Below are positions 36,275 through 46,712 of a stretch of DNA of 64,000 bases, one piece after another. Position numbers and translations under genes: made by a program. A model generated the notes under the pieces. That model had not been told where the DNA came from. It saw nothing but the letters and a program-made list of their open reading frames with translations, and searched no databases. Source of the DNA: Rhizobium sp. Q54 (lineage in GTDB: Bacteria; Pseudomonadota; Alphaproteobacteria; Rhizobiales; Beijerinckiaceae); NCBI GenBank assembly GCA_945878875.1, contig CAMCUC010000005.1, positions 1 to 64,000 of the forward strand, written 5' to 3'. The stretch's first letter is position 1. The number at the start of each line of letters is the position of its first letter.

Positions 36275-37246
36275 ATGATTAGCCGCCATGCGGAGGCGCG
36301 CAATTTGTCAAAATTTCTTCTGGCGATCATTTTTGCCTGCGCTTTATTGATAACAGGCGAAGCTTTTTCACTGCTTGCGCTGGGGCTTGGCGCGCCGCCT
36401 TTGTCAATCGCGCACGAGACGATTGAATACATGATGGCGCCGGGCCAGGACGCGCGCCGCTTTGGCAATCGCGTTCTCGTAAACGAGTTCGGGATGCGCA
36501 GCCAAAGCATCGCGACAAACCTACAGCCGAAGGAATTGCGCGTCCTTGCCTTTGGCGACAGCGTACTCAACGGCGGCAGTCAAACAGATCATGAGGCTCT
36601 AGCGACAACCCGCGCCGCAAAACGCCTCGCCGCACAAAGACAGGCGCCAGTGACGATCGCCAATATCTCGGCCGGGTCGTGGGGGCCCGGAAACCATCTT
36701 GGCTACATATCCACTTACGGTCTTTTCAAAGCTGATATGGCCCTGTTTGTGCTATCCAGTCATGACGCAAGCGACGAGCCGGCTTTTGGTCCGCTCGATC
36801 CGCTCACGCACCCCACAGCTGCTCCCGCGTCTGCGCTTCTCGAAGGTCTTGAGCGCTATGCGCCGCGCTATCTGCCCAATTGGCGGATCTTTTCGCGCGC
36901 CGCCCCAAATGAAAGCGAGCAGAATCCAGAGGAGTTTCGATCTGAAAAATCTCTGACGGCCATTATGCAACGGCTCGCAGCCGATGGGATTCCCGCATGC
37001 ATCCTGTTGCACCCCGCGCTGGCGGAAACAATCGACAGAAACGGCCCCGGTTTTGATCGGCTCCTGAAGTTCGCCGCAAAACACAATATTCCGGCGCTCG
37101 ACCTTTTACCCTATTATCGCACGATCTCCCCGGACGTTGCGCTTTTGTATCGTGACGGCATCCATATCAACGCAAAGGGACAGGAAGGCTTGATGCTGGC
37201 GCTGGTCGGCATCATCGACCGCAAGGCCTGTAAAATTCCAATATGA
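36275..37246 (+). CDS. SGNH/GDSL-like hydrolase, membrane-anchored
   Basis: About 323 residues. An N-terminal hydrophobic helix (FLLAIIFACALLITGEAF) acts as anchor or uncleaved signal. Catalytic blocks: Ser96 in FGDSVLNGG (block I), NISAGSWGPGNH (block II/III Gly and Asn), and DGIHINAKGQEG near the C-terminus with the Asp/His pair (block V). Such proteins act on acyl groups of periplasmic glycans or lipids. It is bracketed by two same-orientation copies of a palindromic repeat and has lower GC than its neighbours, so it may have been acquired. ATG 36275 is chosen; an ATG at 36203 is in frame but lies by the repeat. Confidence 0.83.
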   Translation: MISRHAEARNLSKFLLAIIFACALLITGEAFSLLALGLGAPPLSIAHETIEYMMAPGQDARRFGNRVLVNEFGMRSQSIATNLQPKELRVLAFGDSVLNGGSQTDHEALATTRAAKRLAAQRQAPVTIANISAGSWGPGNHLGYISTYGLFKADMALFVLSSHDASDEPAFGPLDPLTHPTAAPASALLEGLERYAPRYLPNWRIFSRAAPNESEQNPEEFRSEKSLTAIMQRLAADGIPACILLHPALAETIDRNGPGFDRLLKFAAKHNIPALDLLPYYRTISPDVALLYRDGIHINAKGQEGLMLALVGIIDRKACKIPI

Positions 37247-37247
37247 C

Positions 37248-37329
37248 AGCTCCATCTGGACCGCGCCCGGCCCCGGGCGCTCTTGCTTGCAGTATTTCAA
37301 GATGCGCGCGAGGCCGCGCGCGGTCCAGA
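37248..37329. repeat. dispersed palindromic repeat, family B, copy 2
   Basis: It has the same start AGCTCCATCTGGACCGCGCC and end GCGCGCGGTCCAGAT as the copy at 36113. The outer ATCTGGACCGCGC and GCGCGGTCCAGAT form a 13-bp terminal inverted repeat. The loop between the inner arms differs in sequence from copy 1. It follows the SGNH stop codon by one base. Confidence 0.88.
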
Positions 37330-37419
37330 TGGTTGCCCCACAGCTTCCCCATCGCTATACCCCAGTCTCCCCCATCGCTTACGCCGGCCCGTTTCGGCGA
37401 GTGAGCCACAGGAGCTGAC

Positions 37420-39354
37420 ATGATTAGCGTTACTTTCCCCGATGGCGCGCAGCGCCAGTTTGAGCCCGGCGTGTCCGGCGTCGAGATCGCAAAGTCGATC
37501 TCCCCCTCGCTGGCCAAGCGCACGGTGGCCATGACCGTTGACGGCGTGCTGGCTGATCTGGCCGACAGACTGCACCGCGATTCCAAAATCGAATTTGTGG
37601 GCCGCGAAGACCCGCGCGCTCTGGAGCTGATCCGCCACGATTGCGCGCACGTTTTGGCCGAGGCCGTGCAGGCGCTTTATCCGGGCACGCAAGTCACCAT
37701 CGGACCGGTCATCGACAACGGCTTCTATTACGATTTCCATCGCGCCGAGCCGTTCACGCCGGAAGAATTCGGCGCGATTGAAAAGAAGATGCGCGAGATC
37801 ATCGGTCGCGACGCGCCGTTCACGAAGGAAGAATGGACGCGCGATCAGGCCAAGAGCTTTTTCGAGACGCGCGGCGAAGCCTTCAAGATCGAACTCATCG
37901 ACGCCATCCCCGACGATCAATCGCTCAAGATCTACAAGCAGGGCGAATGGATGGATTTGTGCCGTGGGCCGCACATGACGTCCACGGGCAAGATCGGGTC
38001 CGCCTTCAAGCTGATGAAGGTGGCGGGCGCCTATTGGCGCGGCGACAGCAACAAGCCAATGTTGAGCCGAATTTACGGCACCGCATTCGCCAAACAGGAA
38101 GACCTCGACGCATACCTGTTGCAGCTGGAGGAAGCCGAGCGCCGCGATCATCGGAGGCTGGCGCGCGAAATGGACCTGTTCCACTTTCAGGAAGAAGGCC
38201 CCGGCACCGTGTTCTGGCACCCCAAGGGCTGGACGCTGTTTCAGACGCTCATCAATTATATGCGCCGCCGGCAGGAGGCTTCGGGCTATATCGAAGTCAA
38301 CACGCCGCAGGTGCTTGATCGCGCGTTGTGGGAAACCTCCGGCCATTGGCAGACCTATCGCGAGAACATGTTCCTCACCAAGACTGAGGATGAGCGCGTG
38401 TTTGCGCTCAAACCCATGAACTGCCCCGGCCATGTGCAGATCTTCAAGAATGGCTTGAAGTCCTATCGCGATTTGCCGCTGAAGATCGCCGAGTTCGGCA
38501 TCGTCCATCGCTACGAGCCCTCCGGCGCGCTGCATGGCGTGATGCGCGTGCGCGCGTTCACGCAGGACGATGCGCACATCTTCTGCACCGAAGACCAGAT
38601 CATGGACGAGGCGATGAAGGTCAACGACCTCATCATGTCCGTCTACAAGGACTTTGGCTTTGACGACGTGGTGCTGAAACTCTCGACACGGCCTGAAAAG
38701 CGCGTCGGCTCGGACGAGGTGTGGGACAAGGCGGAAGCCGCCCTCTCGCGCGTGCTCGACAAGGTCGGCGAGAGCGGAATCAAAACCGGCGTCAATCCCG
38801 GCGAAGGAGCGTTCTACGGCCCCAAGCTCGAATACACCCTGCGCGACGCCATCGGCCGCGAATGGCAATGCGGCACGACGCAGGTCGATTTCAACCTGCC
38901 TGCCCGTTTTGGCGCATTCTACATCGGGCCGGACAGCGACAAGGTGACACCGGTGATGATCCACCGCGCCATGTTTGGCTCGCTAGAGCGTTTCACCGGC
39001 ATTCTGCTGGAGCATTACGCCGGCCACCTGCCGCTGTGGCTCTCGCCGCTGCAAGCCGTGGTGTGCACGATCACGCAGGACGGCGATGATTACGCCATGG
39101 AAATGGCAGCCGCCGCACGCAAGGCGGGGCTGCGCACCGAGATGGACCTGCGCAACGAGAAGATCACCTACAAGGTGCGCGAACACTCGCTTGCGAAGGT
39201 TCCCGTGCTGCTGGTGGTCGGCAAACGCGAAGCGCTGGAGCGCACAGTCTCGATCCGCCGCTTTGGCTCGCAGGCGCAAACCAGCATGAGCATGGACGAG
39301 GCGCTGCGGATGCTGGCCGATGAGGGCGTGGCGCCGGACGTGAAGCGGGGCTGA
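37420..39354 (+). CDS. thrS: threonine--tRNA ligase
   Basis: A 644-residue class II synthetase. The order is TGS domain (about 1-60), editing domain with [13 protein letters not shown], catalytic core with [10 protein letters not shown] (zinc Cys) and [20 protein letters not shown] (motif 2), and an anticodon-binding domain from about 540 onward ([13 protein letters not shown]). The length is normal. The gene follows the second family-B repeat and ends in an intrinsic terminator. Confidence 0.97.
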   Translation: MISVTFPDGAQRQFEPGVSGVEIAKSISPSLAKRTVAMTVDGVLADLADRLHRDSKIEFVGREDPRALELIRHDCAHVLAEAVQALYPGTQVTIGPVIDNGFYYDFHRAEPFTPEEFGAIEKKMREIIGRDAPFTKEEWTRDQAKSFFETRGEAFKIELIDAIPDDQSLKIYKQGEWMDLCRGPHMTSTGKIGSAFKLMKVAGAYWRGDSNKPMLSRIYGTAFAKQEDLDAYLLQLEEAERRDHRRLAREMDLFHFQEEGPGTVFWHPKGWTLFQTLINYMRRRQEASGYIEVNTPQVLDRALWETSGHWQTYRENMFLTKTEDERVFALKPMNCPGHVQIFKNGLKSYRDLPLKIAEFGIVHRYEPSGALHGVMRVRAFTQDDAHIFCTEDQIMDEAMKVNDLIMSVYKDFGFDDVVLKLSTRPEKRVGSDEVWDKAEAALSRVLDKVGESGIKTGVNPGEGAFYGPKLEYTLRDAIGREWQCGTTQVDFNLPARFGAFYIGPDSDKVTPVMIHRAMFGSLERFTGILLEHYAGHLPLWLSPLQAVVCTITQDGDDYAMEMAAAARKAGLRTEMDLRNEKITYKVREHSLAKVPVLLVVGKREALERTVSIRRFGSQAQTSMSMDEALRMLADEGVAPDVKRG

Positions 39355-39361
39355 TAGAGAA

Positions 39362-39400
39362 GCGGTGGCCCTAACCCGGGTCGCCGCCGTTTTTATTTTC
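39362..39400 (+). terminator. intrinsic terminator of thrS
   Basis: GCGGTGGCCC and GGGTCGCCGC pair (two G-U pairs) around a short loop, followed by GTTTTTATTTT. Confidence 0.8.
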
Positions 39401-39441
39401 ATTGCTGGGCCGCTTTCCGAGGCTGAGCCGCTATAGATAAA

Positions 39442-39470
39442 TTGACTTTTGTACATACAAATGGCATTTT
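39442..39470 (+). promoter_or_regulatory. predicted promoter/operator of the brnT-brnA pair
   Basis: TTGACT (39442-39447) suits a -35 element. Directly after it TTTGTA-CA-TACAAA (39448-39461) is a near-perfect 14-bp palindrome, and a weak -10 (CATTTT) follows at 39465-39470. The palindrome lies in the promoter spacer, where a BrnA dimer would be expected to repress its own operon. Confidence 0.6.
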
Positions 39471-39474
39471 CCAA

Positions 39475-39783
39475 ATGAAGTTTGACGGGTTTGATTGGGA
39501 CGACGGAAACGCGGCCAAATGCGAGAAGCATGGCGTCACGCTGGACGAAATCGAAGAATTGTTGTCCGGTCCCTTCGGGCTTCACCCGGACATGGCGCAT
39601 TCAACCAACGAGACCCGCTACCGAGCGATCGGATCGATTGAAAGCGGACGCTGGATTTTTTGCGTGATGACGTTTCGGCAAACAGGGTCATGGACCCTGC
39701 TCCGGCCCATCAGCGCCCGCTTTATGCACGCACGGGAGATCGCTTATTATGAAGAAGAAATTACCCGTTCTGACAAGCGATGA
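39475..39783 (+). CDS. brnT: BrnT family toxin
   Basis: A 102-residue RelE-fold ribonuclease toxin of a type II system. It begins FDGFDWDDGNAAKCEKHGV, the standard BrnT opening, with EIEELLSGPFGLHPD and the C-terminal RPISARFMHAREIAYYEEE. It is encoded before its antitoxin, as in other BrnT/BrnA pairs, and overlaps it by 35 bp. ATG 39475 is preferred to an in-frame start at 39442 that lies inside the promoter. Confidence 0.92.
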   Translation: MKFDGFDWDDGNAAKCEKHGVTLDEIEELLSGPFGLHPDMAHSTNETRYRAIGSIESGRWIFCVMTFRQTGSWTLLRPISARFMHAREIAYYEEEITRSDKR

Positions 39784-40006
39784 GGAAGCCGAGCGCTTTG
39801 TCGAAACTGCCGATCTCACCGAATATGATCTGTCGGGCTTCAAACCCGCAAACTTCGAGTTCGGCCCCAAGTCCGAGCGTGTGAACATGCGGCTGCCAAA
39901 AGCGCTGCTGGACAGCGTGAAGGCGCGCGCTGCGGCTGAGGACATGCCCTATCAGCGCTACATTCGGCGGGCGCTTGAAGAGAGTCTGCGAAAGAAGGCG
40001 AGCTAG
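39749..40006 (+). CDS. brnA: BrnA-type (CopG/ribbon-helix-helix) antitoxin
   Basis: An 85-residue antitoxin. The N-terminus (TSDEEAERFVETADLTEYDL) is the toxin-neutralising part, and the C-terminal SERVNMRLPKALLDSVKARAAAE is a ribbon-helix-helix DNA-binding domain. It should bind the palindrome ahead of brnT. The gene meets the convergent transglutaminase gene with a 4-bp overlap at its end. Confidence 0.9.
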   Translation: MKKKLPVLTSDEEAERFVETADLTEYDLSGFKPANFEFGPKSERVNMRLPKALLDSVKARAAAEDMPYQRYIRRALEESLRKKAS

Positions 40007-40884
40007 GCGCCTTCCGGCTTCACGTCCACGCTCACACTCAATTCGTGATCGCCCGAGCCTATGAACACGCCGTCGATGGGGGATACGTCGGCGTAATCGC
40101 GCCCGCGCGCCACGACTACGTGGTCGTCGCCGATCAGCTGGTCGTTGGTGGGATCAAGCCCAAGCCAGCCAAACTCCGGGCCGCACCACACGGAGACCCA
40201 CGCGTGCGAGGCGTCGGCGCCTTCAAGCCGGGGTTTGCCGGGCGGGGGCAGGGTCCGGATATAGCCGCTGACATAGGCGGCGGGCAGGCCAAGGCCGCGC
40301 AGGCCCGCGATCATCACATGCGCGAAATCCTGGCACACGCCTTTGCGGCTGGCGAAGGCTTCAGCCACCGTCGTCGTGACTTCAGTGGCGTCCTTCTCAT
40401 ATTTGAAATCGCGGCGGATGCGGCCCATCAGCTCCACGGCGGCCTCCAGCATCGGGCGGTTCGGCGCGAAGCTCTCAGCGCACCATGCGGCCGCGTCCCC
40501 GTTCAGCGCCACTTGCCGGCTGGCGTAGAGAAAATGCGCGGGCGAGTCCTGCGCCAGCGAGCGCGACGTTTGCGCAGCATTCCGGATTTGCTCCCATGCC
40601 GGCGTGAGGCCGGGCGCTGGCGGAGCCTGACGGTTCACGGATATTCGCGACAACGCTGCGATGCGCAGCTCGCGATGGGCCGCGTCGATGCGCACCGTCG
40701 CGACACGATTTCCGAAGGCGTCGGTGCTGGAATGCGTCTCGGCGGGGTTGGGTGAAATCTCAAGCCCGCTGTCGAGCACGGTTTGGCCCGGCTCATCGCG
40801 CGGCAACAGACGCAGCACGCAGGCGGCGGAGGCCACAGGTGCGGCGTAGCGATAGGTGGTGATGTGGCGGATGTCGTAAATCAC
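40003..40884 (-). CDS. transglutaminase-like protein with bacterial N-terminal domain
   Basis: A 293-residue protein. The N-terminal beta domain (IYDIRHITTYRYAAPVA) is the bacterial transglutaminase N region. The catalytic triad is visible: Cys in RKGVCQDFAHVMIAGLRG, His in DASHAWVSVWCG and Asp in WLGLDPTNDQ. It starts with GTG overlapping the stop of the ATP-grasp gene (GTGA), so it is coupled to it. In this gene cluster it is thought to act as a peptidase or amide-transfer enzyme on a small peptide product. No signal peptide, so cytosolic. Confidence 0.92.
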   Translation of the reverse strand: MIYDIRHITTYRYAAPVASAACVLRLLPRDEPGQTVLDSGLEISPNPAETHSSTDAFGNRVATVRIDAAHRELRIAALSRISVNRQAPPAPGLTPAWEQIRNAAQTSRSLAQDSPAHFLYASRQVALNGDAAAWCAESFAPNRPMLEAAVELMGRIRRDFKYEKDATEVTTTVAEAFASRKGVCQDFAHVMIAGLRGLGLPAAYVSGYIRTLPPPGKPRLEGADASHAWVSVWCGPEFGWLGLDPTNDQLIGDDHVVVARGRDYADVSPIDGVFIGSGDHELSVSVDVKPEGA

Positions 40885-43412
40885 GCGAAGCCCGTTGGCT
40901 TTTCGGCCCGCGCTGCGCCGGCCCCTTGCAGAAAATAGCGCGCGGTGACAGCTTCCGCCAAGCCCATGACGCGCTGCTCGATTGCGAGCGCTTGCGCGGG
41001 ATCAAGTTCGTCGGCGTCTCGCGTGGCAAGTTCTGCGGCGAGCTTGATGCTGATGCGGCGCGGCTGTTCGGGCATGCCGTCGGGGCGCAGGTTTGGCAGG
41101 CTGGCCAGATGTTCGTCCACCCGCGCAATCTGGAAGGAGACCGAGCGTGGGTTGAACGGATCGAGCATCGCCATGTCACGCACGGCGGCCAGGGCAGGGC
41201 CGACCACATAGCGCGAGCGATAGGTGATTTGCGAGTCTATCAGATCCAGCAGCACGTCGAGATGCTCTGTTGTGGCGTCGCGCTCCGAGAACTGGCGCAC
41301 GAAGCGGCAGGTGTTGACGGCGCGCTCAATGCGTCGGCCCATGTCAAGGAAGCTCCAGCCCGCGACGCGGTTCATGTTCTCGTTGATGAGGCCGCCGAGA
41401 GCGGCCATCACGCCAAGCGCTTCATCGGCGCGGGCGGCCGCGTCAAACGCAGCGCCCATGGAATCGTGCGGGCGCGAGACGCAATCCTCAAGCGTCGAGA
41501 CAAGGCGGGTCGCATCCTGCGACAGCCGCTCGCGAATGACGGACGCGGCGCGGCGCGCCATGCCGACATTTGCTGCGACCGAGCCGTATTGTTCTGCATC
41601 GGCAAGCGCGATGGCGGCGATGATTTGCGCCTGCGCGCCAGCAAGATCAGCGGGCGCGGCGCCGCTTGAAAGCAGCATTTTCTGCAAGCGCTCAACCGCT
41701 GCGCGCGCGCCGCTGCCGGGCGCATCGATATCGACTGAGCGGGTGGCGAGGCATCGCACGACGCGGGCGGTGGCCTCAGCCCGCTCCAGATAGCGACCGA
41801 GCCAGAACAGATTGTCGGCGGCGCGGCTGGGCAGATTGCCAAGCATGCGCACCACGCGCACGGATTCGCGGGCGGGCAGGAGCGTTGAAATCTCGACCGG
41901 ACGGTCGGTCGCAATCCACACGTCGGCGGAGGAGGCTTCGCCCTCCATTGAGATTGCGCGCGCATCGGCTGCGTCCGAGACGCGACAGAACCCGCCGGGC
42001 ATCACGCGCCAGCCGTCTGGCGTGGCGGCGGCGAACACGCGCAGCGAGAACGGGCGCGGCTGCAACCCGCCGTCGCGCAGCACCGGCATGGTGGACAGGC
42101 GCACGACTTCCTGGCCGACAAAATCTACGCCGCGAGTCTCTATCGCCGCGATCAGCGCACGCTTTTGCTGCTGATCGAGATCGGCGCCAAGCACATGACG
42201 CTTGCCGCCAAGGGCGGGCAAAAGATCGCCGAACGCGCTGGCGATAACCAGCTCGTCGAGCCGCTCGATCACCACGCGGCGCGCCTCGCTCTGGCCGCAC
42301 CACCATGTCGCGATATTGGGCAGCCGCAAATCTTCCCCAAGCAAACGGGCGCAATGAGCGGGCGTGAAGCCAAGCAACGCGCGCGCTTCCAGCAAACCGG
42401 CGCCGGGCATGTTGTTGACCGCGACGCTTCTGTTGCGGATCGCCTGCATGAGGCCGGGCACGCCGATGCGCGAGGCGGCGTTGAATTCCAGCGGATCGCA
42501 CCAGTCAGCGTCCACGCGCCGCCACAACACGTCTGCGCGTTTCAGGCCTGCAATGGTGCGCACGAATACGATGCCGTCGCGCACCACAAGGTCGTCGCCC
42601 TCCACCAGCATGAAGCCCAGATAACGGGCCAGATACGCCTGTTCAAAATAGGTCTGGCTGTAGGGGCCGGGCGTGAGCAGGCAGATGCGCGGGTTGCTGC
42701 GCTCAGCCGAGCTGGAAAGGCCATCGCGAAAATCGCGGAAGAAGGGCGCCAGCCGCTCAACGTTCATGTCGCGATAGAGTTGCGGGAAGGCGCCGGAAAT
42801 CACGAGCCGGTTTTCCAGCGCATAGCCTGCGCCCGACGGCGCCTGCGCGCGCTTTTCCAAAACCCACCACCGCCCATCTGGCCCGCGCCCGATGTCGCAG
42901 GCGAAGAAACGCAGATGCTTGCCGCCGGAGGGCTCGACGCCACGCATGGCGGGCAGGAAATCGCGCGAGCCGGTAAGGGCTGCTGCGGGCAGGGCGCCTT
43001 CGCTCACAAGATCGGCGGGGCCGTAAACGTCGCGCAGAAAAGCTTCCGCCAGCCGCGCGCGTTGCTCGACGCCAGCGGAAATCTCGCGCCAGTCTTCATC
43101 CGAGATTACAAGCGGCAGACGCTCCAGCGGCCACGTGCGCTCATTGGCTTCTCCGCGGATGCGATAGGAAATGCCCATTTCGCGAATGCGACGATCGGCG
43201 CCGGCGAAGCGCTGCGCCATTTCGTCAGGCTCGATGCGCGACAGGCCGGCCATAAACTTGCGCCAGTGCGGACGCACGGCGCCGGCGGCATCCATGAATT
43301 CGTCGGGAATGCCAGGCATGGGGGAGTATCCGCCAGCCCAATCTTCGAGCTGGCGTCTCTGCGGTCGCGCCCCATGGGGGGAGCGAGTGTTATGGTTTGG
43401 CTCAGCCGCCAA
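40881..43412 (-). CDS. circularly permuted type 2 ATP-grasp fused to an alpha-E domain
   Basis: An 843-residue two-domain protein. Residues about 25-500 are a circularly permuted ATP-grasp (WAGGYSPMPGIPDEF, then LRFFACDIGRGPDGRWWVLE, ENRLVISGAFPQLY), which should form amide bonds using ATP. Residues about 525-830 are the all-helical alpha-E (DUF403) domain, starting NLFWLGRYLERAEATARVVR. In many bacteria the two are separate genes; here they are one chain. The start is TTG 43412 (AGGA site), kept because homologues include the WAxGY block; ATG 43319 is possible. It lies 15 bp after the DUF2126 gene. Confidence 0.9.
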   Translation of the reverse strand: MAAEPNHNTRSPHGARPQRRQLEDWAGGYSPMPGIPDEFMDAAGAVRPHWRKFMAGLSRIEPDEMAQRFAGADRRIREMGISYRIRGEANERTWPLERLPLVISDEDWREISAGVEQRARLAEAFLRDVYGPADLVSEGALPAAALTGSRDFLPAMRGVEPSGGKHLRFFACDIGRGPDGRWWVLEKRAQAPSGAGYALENRLVISGAFPQLYRDMNVERLAPFFRDFRDGLSSSAERSNPRICLLTPGPYSQTYFEQAYLARYLGFMLVEGDDLVVRDGIVFVRTIAGLKRADVLWRRVDADWCDPLEFNAASRIGVPGLMQAIRNRSVAVNNMPGAGLLEARALLGFTPAHCARLLGEDLRLPNIATWWCGQSEARRVVIERLDELVIASAFGDLLPALGGKRHVLGADLDQQQKRALIAAIETRGVDFVGQEVVRLSTMPVLRDGGLQPRPFSLRVFAAATPDGWRVMPGGFCRVSDAADARAISMEGEASSADVWIATDRPVEISTLLPARESVRVVRMLGNLPSRAADNLFWLGRYLERAEATARVVRCLATRSVDIDAPGSGARAAVERLQKMLLSSGAAPADLAGAQAQIIAAIALADAEQYGSVAANVGMARRAASVIRERLSQDATRLVSTLEDCVSRPHDSMGAAFDAAARADEALGVMAALGGLINENMNRVAGWSFLDMGRRIERAVNTCRFVRQFSERDATTEHLDVLLDLIDSQITYRSRYVVGPALAAVRDMAMLDPFNPRSVSFQIARVDEHLASLPNLRPDGMPEQPRRISIKLAAELATRDADELDPAQALAIEQRVMGLAEAVTARYFLQGAGAARAEKPTGFA

Positions 43413-43427
43413 AATTCCTCCAGGCGC

Positions 43428-46400
43428 TTATCGGCGCAAATCCAGCGTGGTCGGGAACTCGCCCGGCTGCTCTTCGTTCGGGGCGACGAACGGGCCGGGA
43501 GTATGGCCGTGATCCTGAAAACGCGCCAGCCTGCGCGCCTGCGCTTCATACGAATTCACGGGAAAAGCCTCATAGCTCAAGCCGCCCGGATGGGTCACGT
43601 GATACCGGCAACCGCCCAGCGAACGCCCGTTCCATGTGTCGAGCACATCGAAGGTCAGCGGCGCGTCAATGGTCAATTGCGGATGCAGGCCGGACGAGGG
43701 TTGCCACGCCTTGAAGCGCACGCCTGCAACCGCCTCGCCGGATGAGCCTGTGCCGGTCATCGGCGTACGACGACCATTGCAGGCGATCACATGGCGACCG
43801 GGCACAAAGCCGCTGGCGCGCACCTGCAAACGCTCGAGCGAGGAATCGACATAGCGCACAGTGCCGCCCGCAGCGCCTTCCTCCCCAAGCACATGCCATG
43901 GCTCCAGCGCCTGCCGGATTTCCAAACTAACACCGCCGTGCTCAACATTGCCATAAAGCGGAAAGCGGAACTCGCGCTGCGCCACAAACCATTCGGGATC
44001 GAAATTGTATCCGGCGCTGCGCAGGTCCGCGAGCACGCCCAGGAAATCGGCCCAGACAAAATGCGGCAGCATGAATTTGTCATGCAAAGCCGTGCCCCAG
44101 CGTACGAAGCTCCCGCTTTGGGGCTGGCGCCAGAACCATGAGATCAGCGCGCGCAGCAGCAATTGCTGCGCAAGGCTCATGCGGGCGTCGGGCGGCATCT
44201 CGAACGAGCGGAACTCGATCAGGCCGAGCCGGCCGGTGGGGCCGTCGGGCGAATAGAGTTTGTCGATGCAGATTTCGGAGCGATGGGTGTTGCCGCTCAC
44301 GTCCACCAGCAAATGCCGATAGAGCCTGTCCACCAGCCACAACGGGATCGGCTCGCCGTCCGGCCCCGGCGTCTGCGCCATTGCGATCTCAAGCTCGTAG
44401 AGCGAATCGTGGCGGCCCTCGTCCACGCGCGGCGCCTGGCTGGTGGGGCCGATGAACAGGCCGGAGAACAGATAGGAGAGCGAGGGGTGACGCTGCCAAT
44501 AAAGCACGAGGCTTTTGAGCAAATCAGGCCTGCGCAGGAAGGGCGAATCGACAGGCGTGGCCCCGCCGACCACGACGTGATTGCCCCCGCCGGTGCCGGT
44601 GTGGCGACCGTCCGTCATGTATTTGTCGGCGCCCAGCCGCGTCTGGCGCGCGTCTTCATACAGGCCCATCGTCGTGTTGACGGCCTCGCGCCATGACGAG
44701 GCGGGATGGACGTTGACCTCGATCACGCCGGGGTCCGGCGTCACCTTGATGACGTGCATGCGCGGATCGTCGGGCGGACCGTAGCCTTCCACTTGTAGCG
44801 GCAGGCCAAGCACTTTCGCGCTCTCCTCCAGCGCTGCAATCAGCTCCAGATAATCTTCGAGCTTTTCAACAGGAGGCATGAACACGCAGAGCACGCCATT
44901 GCGCGGCTCAATCGCCATAGCGGTGCGCACCGCGCCGATGATGAGATTGGCGGGCACGGAGGTTTTCGTCTCGCGCGATTTTGCGACCGTATAATGCTGG
45001 CGCAATTGCTCAGGGTCGGGCAGGGGGCCGCGCGCCTCTGTGGGGTCTTGCGGGTGGATGTAGGGATAGCTGGCGGCGGGAATCCACGGCAGCGCCTTCA
45101 TCGGCAGGCGGAAGCCGACGGGGGAATCGCCGGGTATCAGGAACAGGCGCCCGCGACGGGTTTGCCACAGCTCGCTGATCCAGCGCGGACCATCCTTTGC
45201 GTTCCAGCGCTGAACGGGGAGCACATAGCCGGACGCCTTCAGCAACCCGCGCTCGAACGTGCGCAACATGCGCGCGCGCTCCTCCGCGTCTTCAATCTTG
45301 GAATCCATCGGATCGACGTTTTCCGGCAGGCGGCCTTCTTCAAGCATCCAATGGGCGGGGTCTTCAAAGGCGGGCAAAATAAACTTCGCGCCGACGCCAA
45401 TGCGTTCGGCGAAATCCACCGCAAACGCCTGCGCGTCTTCCAGGCTGGCGGGATTGGCGGGCGGCTTTTCGGGCGCCACCAGCTCGATGTTTTTCCAGAT
45501 AGGCTTTCCGTCGCGGCGCCAATAGAGCGCAAACGCCCAGCGCGGCAGGCTTTCGCCGGGGTACCATTTGCCCTGTCCGTAATGGAGAAAACCGCCTGGG
45601 CCAAAGCGGTCGCGCAGGCGGCGGATCAGCTCGTCGGCGCGCGCGCGCTTGGTGGGGCCAACGGCGGCGGTGTTCCATTCGGCTGATTCAAAATCATCAA
45701 TCGAGATGAACGTGGGCTCGCCGCCCATCGTCAGGCGCACGTCCTGTTTGGTCAGGTCCTGATCGACGATCTCGCCCAAAGCGTCGAGCTTCTCCCACGA
45801 ATCGTCAGAGAACGGACGGGTCACGCGCGGCGCCTCGCGCACGCGGGTCACTTTCATCGAAAAATCGAAATCAACCTTTGCGGGCTCCACCAGGCCGCTG
45901 ATGGGGGCGGCGGCTGAATAATGCGGCGCGGCGCAAACCGGCATATGCCCTTCGCCGCAGAACAGGCCGGAGGTGGGATCAAGCCCGACCCAGCCGGCGC
46001 CGGGCAGATAGACTTCCGCCCATGCGTGCAAATCGGTGAAGTCGCGATCCGTGCCCTTGGGGCCTTCCAGCGGATCGACGTCGGCGGTGAGTTGCACGAG
46101 ATAGCCGGAGACAAAACGCGCAGCCAGTCCAAGCCGGCGCAGCACCTGCACCATCAACCACGCACTGTCGCGGCACGAGCCTGAACGCAGGATCAGCGTT
46201 TCTTCAGGCGATTGAACGCCCGGCTCCATGCGGATGAGATAAGAGATATCGCTTTGCAGCTTCGCGTTCAGTCCGACCAGAAAATCGATCACGCGCATCG
46301 GCTCGCGCTTCAGGCTCGCGACATAGGCGTCGAGTCTGGGCCCGCCTTCGTCGCGGACAAGGCAGGCGGCGAGTTCTTCAGCCAGCTCCGGCGGATAGGC

Positions 46401-46712
46401 GAACGGGAAAGTCTCGGCGTAATCCTCGACGAAGAAATCGAACGGGTTAATCACCGTCATGTCGGCGACGAGATCGACCTCGATTTTAAGTTCGGTCGCT
46501 TTCTCGGGGAATACGAAACGCGCCAGCCAATTGCCATGCGGGTCTTGCTGCCAGTTCACGAAATGATTGGCGGGCGAGACTTTCAGCGAATAGCCCGAGA
46601 CGCGCGTGCGGCAATGGGGCGCTGGCCGCAGCCGGATGATCTGCGGGCCAATGGCCACGGGGCGATCATATTTGTAATGCGTGAGGTGGTGCAGGGCGAC
46701 GAAGATCGACAC
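43428..46712 (-). CDS. transglutaminase-like plus DUF2126 (putative amidoligase) protein
   Basis: A 1094-residue protein. The N-terminal third is a bacterial transglutaminase ([18 protein letters not shown]; Cys in [14 protein letters not shown], His in [15 protein letters not shown], Asp in GLDPTSGLF). The rest is DUF2126, named in Pfam as a putative amidoligase, with [14 protein letters not shown] and [20 protein letters not shown] among its conserved blocks. GTG 46712 with GGGAG eight bases before is the start. First gene of the operon with the ATP-grasp/alpha-E and transglutaminase genes. The biochemical product is unknown. Confidence 0.92.
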   Translation of the reverse strand: MSIFVALHHLTHYKYDRPVAIGPQIIRLRPAPHCRTRVSGYSLKVSPANHFVNWQQDPHGNWLARFVFPEKATELKIEVDLVADMTVINPFDFFVEDYAETFPFAYPPELAEELAACLVRDEGGPRLDAYVASLKREPMRVIDFLVGLNAKLQSDISYLIRMEPGVQSPEETLILRSGSCRDSAWLMVQVLRRLGLAARFVSGYLVQLTADVDPLEGPKGTDRDFTDLHAWAEVYLPGAGWVGLDPTSGLFCGEGHMPVCAAPHYSAAAPISGLVEPAKVDFDFSMKVTRVREAPRVTRPFSDDSWEKLDALGEIVDQDLTKQDVRLTMGGEPTFISIDDFESAEWNTAAVGPTKRARADELIRRLRDRFGPGGFLHYGQGKWYPGESLPRWAFALYWRRDGKPIWKNIELVAPEKPPANPASLEDAQAFAVDFAERIGVGAKFILPAFEDPAHWMLEEGRLPENVDPMDSKIEDAEERARMLRTFERGLLKASGYVLPVQRWNAKDGPRWISELWQTRRGRLFLIPGDSPVGFRLPMKALPWIPAASYPYIHPQDPTEARGPLPDPEQLRQHYTVAKSRETKTSVPANLIIGAVRTAMAIEPRNGVLCVFMPPVEKLEDYLELIAALEESAKVLGLPLQVEGYGPPDDPRMHVIKVTPDPGVIEVNVHPASSWREAVNTTMGLYEDARQTRLGADKYMTDGRHTGTGGGNHVVVGGATPVDSPFLRRPDLLKSLVLYWQRHPSLSYLFSGLFIGPTSQAPRVDEGRHDSLYELEIAMAQTPGPDGEPIPLWLVDRLYRHLLVDVSGNTHRSEICIDKLYSPDGPTGRLGLIEFRSFEMPPDARMSLAQQLLLRALISWFWRQPQSGSFVRWGTALHDKFMLPHFVWADFLGVLADLRSAGYNFDPEWFVAQREFRFPLYGNVEHGGVSLEIRQALEPWHVLGEEGAAGGTVRYVDSSLERLQVRASGFVPGRHVIACNGRRTPMTGTGSSGEAVAGVRFKAWQPSSGLHPQLTIDAPLTFDVLDTWNGRSLGGCRYHVTHPGGLSYEAFPVNSYEAQARRLARFQDHGHTPGPFVAPNEEQPGEFPTTLDLRR

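Noticed and set aside
37297..38964. 555-codon minus-strand frame opposite thrS
   Set aside because: Shadow of thrS caused by high GC; no recognisable motifs.
42165..43745. 526-codon plus-strand frame across the ATP-grasp gene
   Set aside because: Shadow frame spanning two real genes on the other strand; residue composition is not protein-like.
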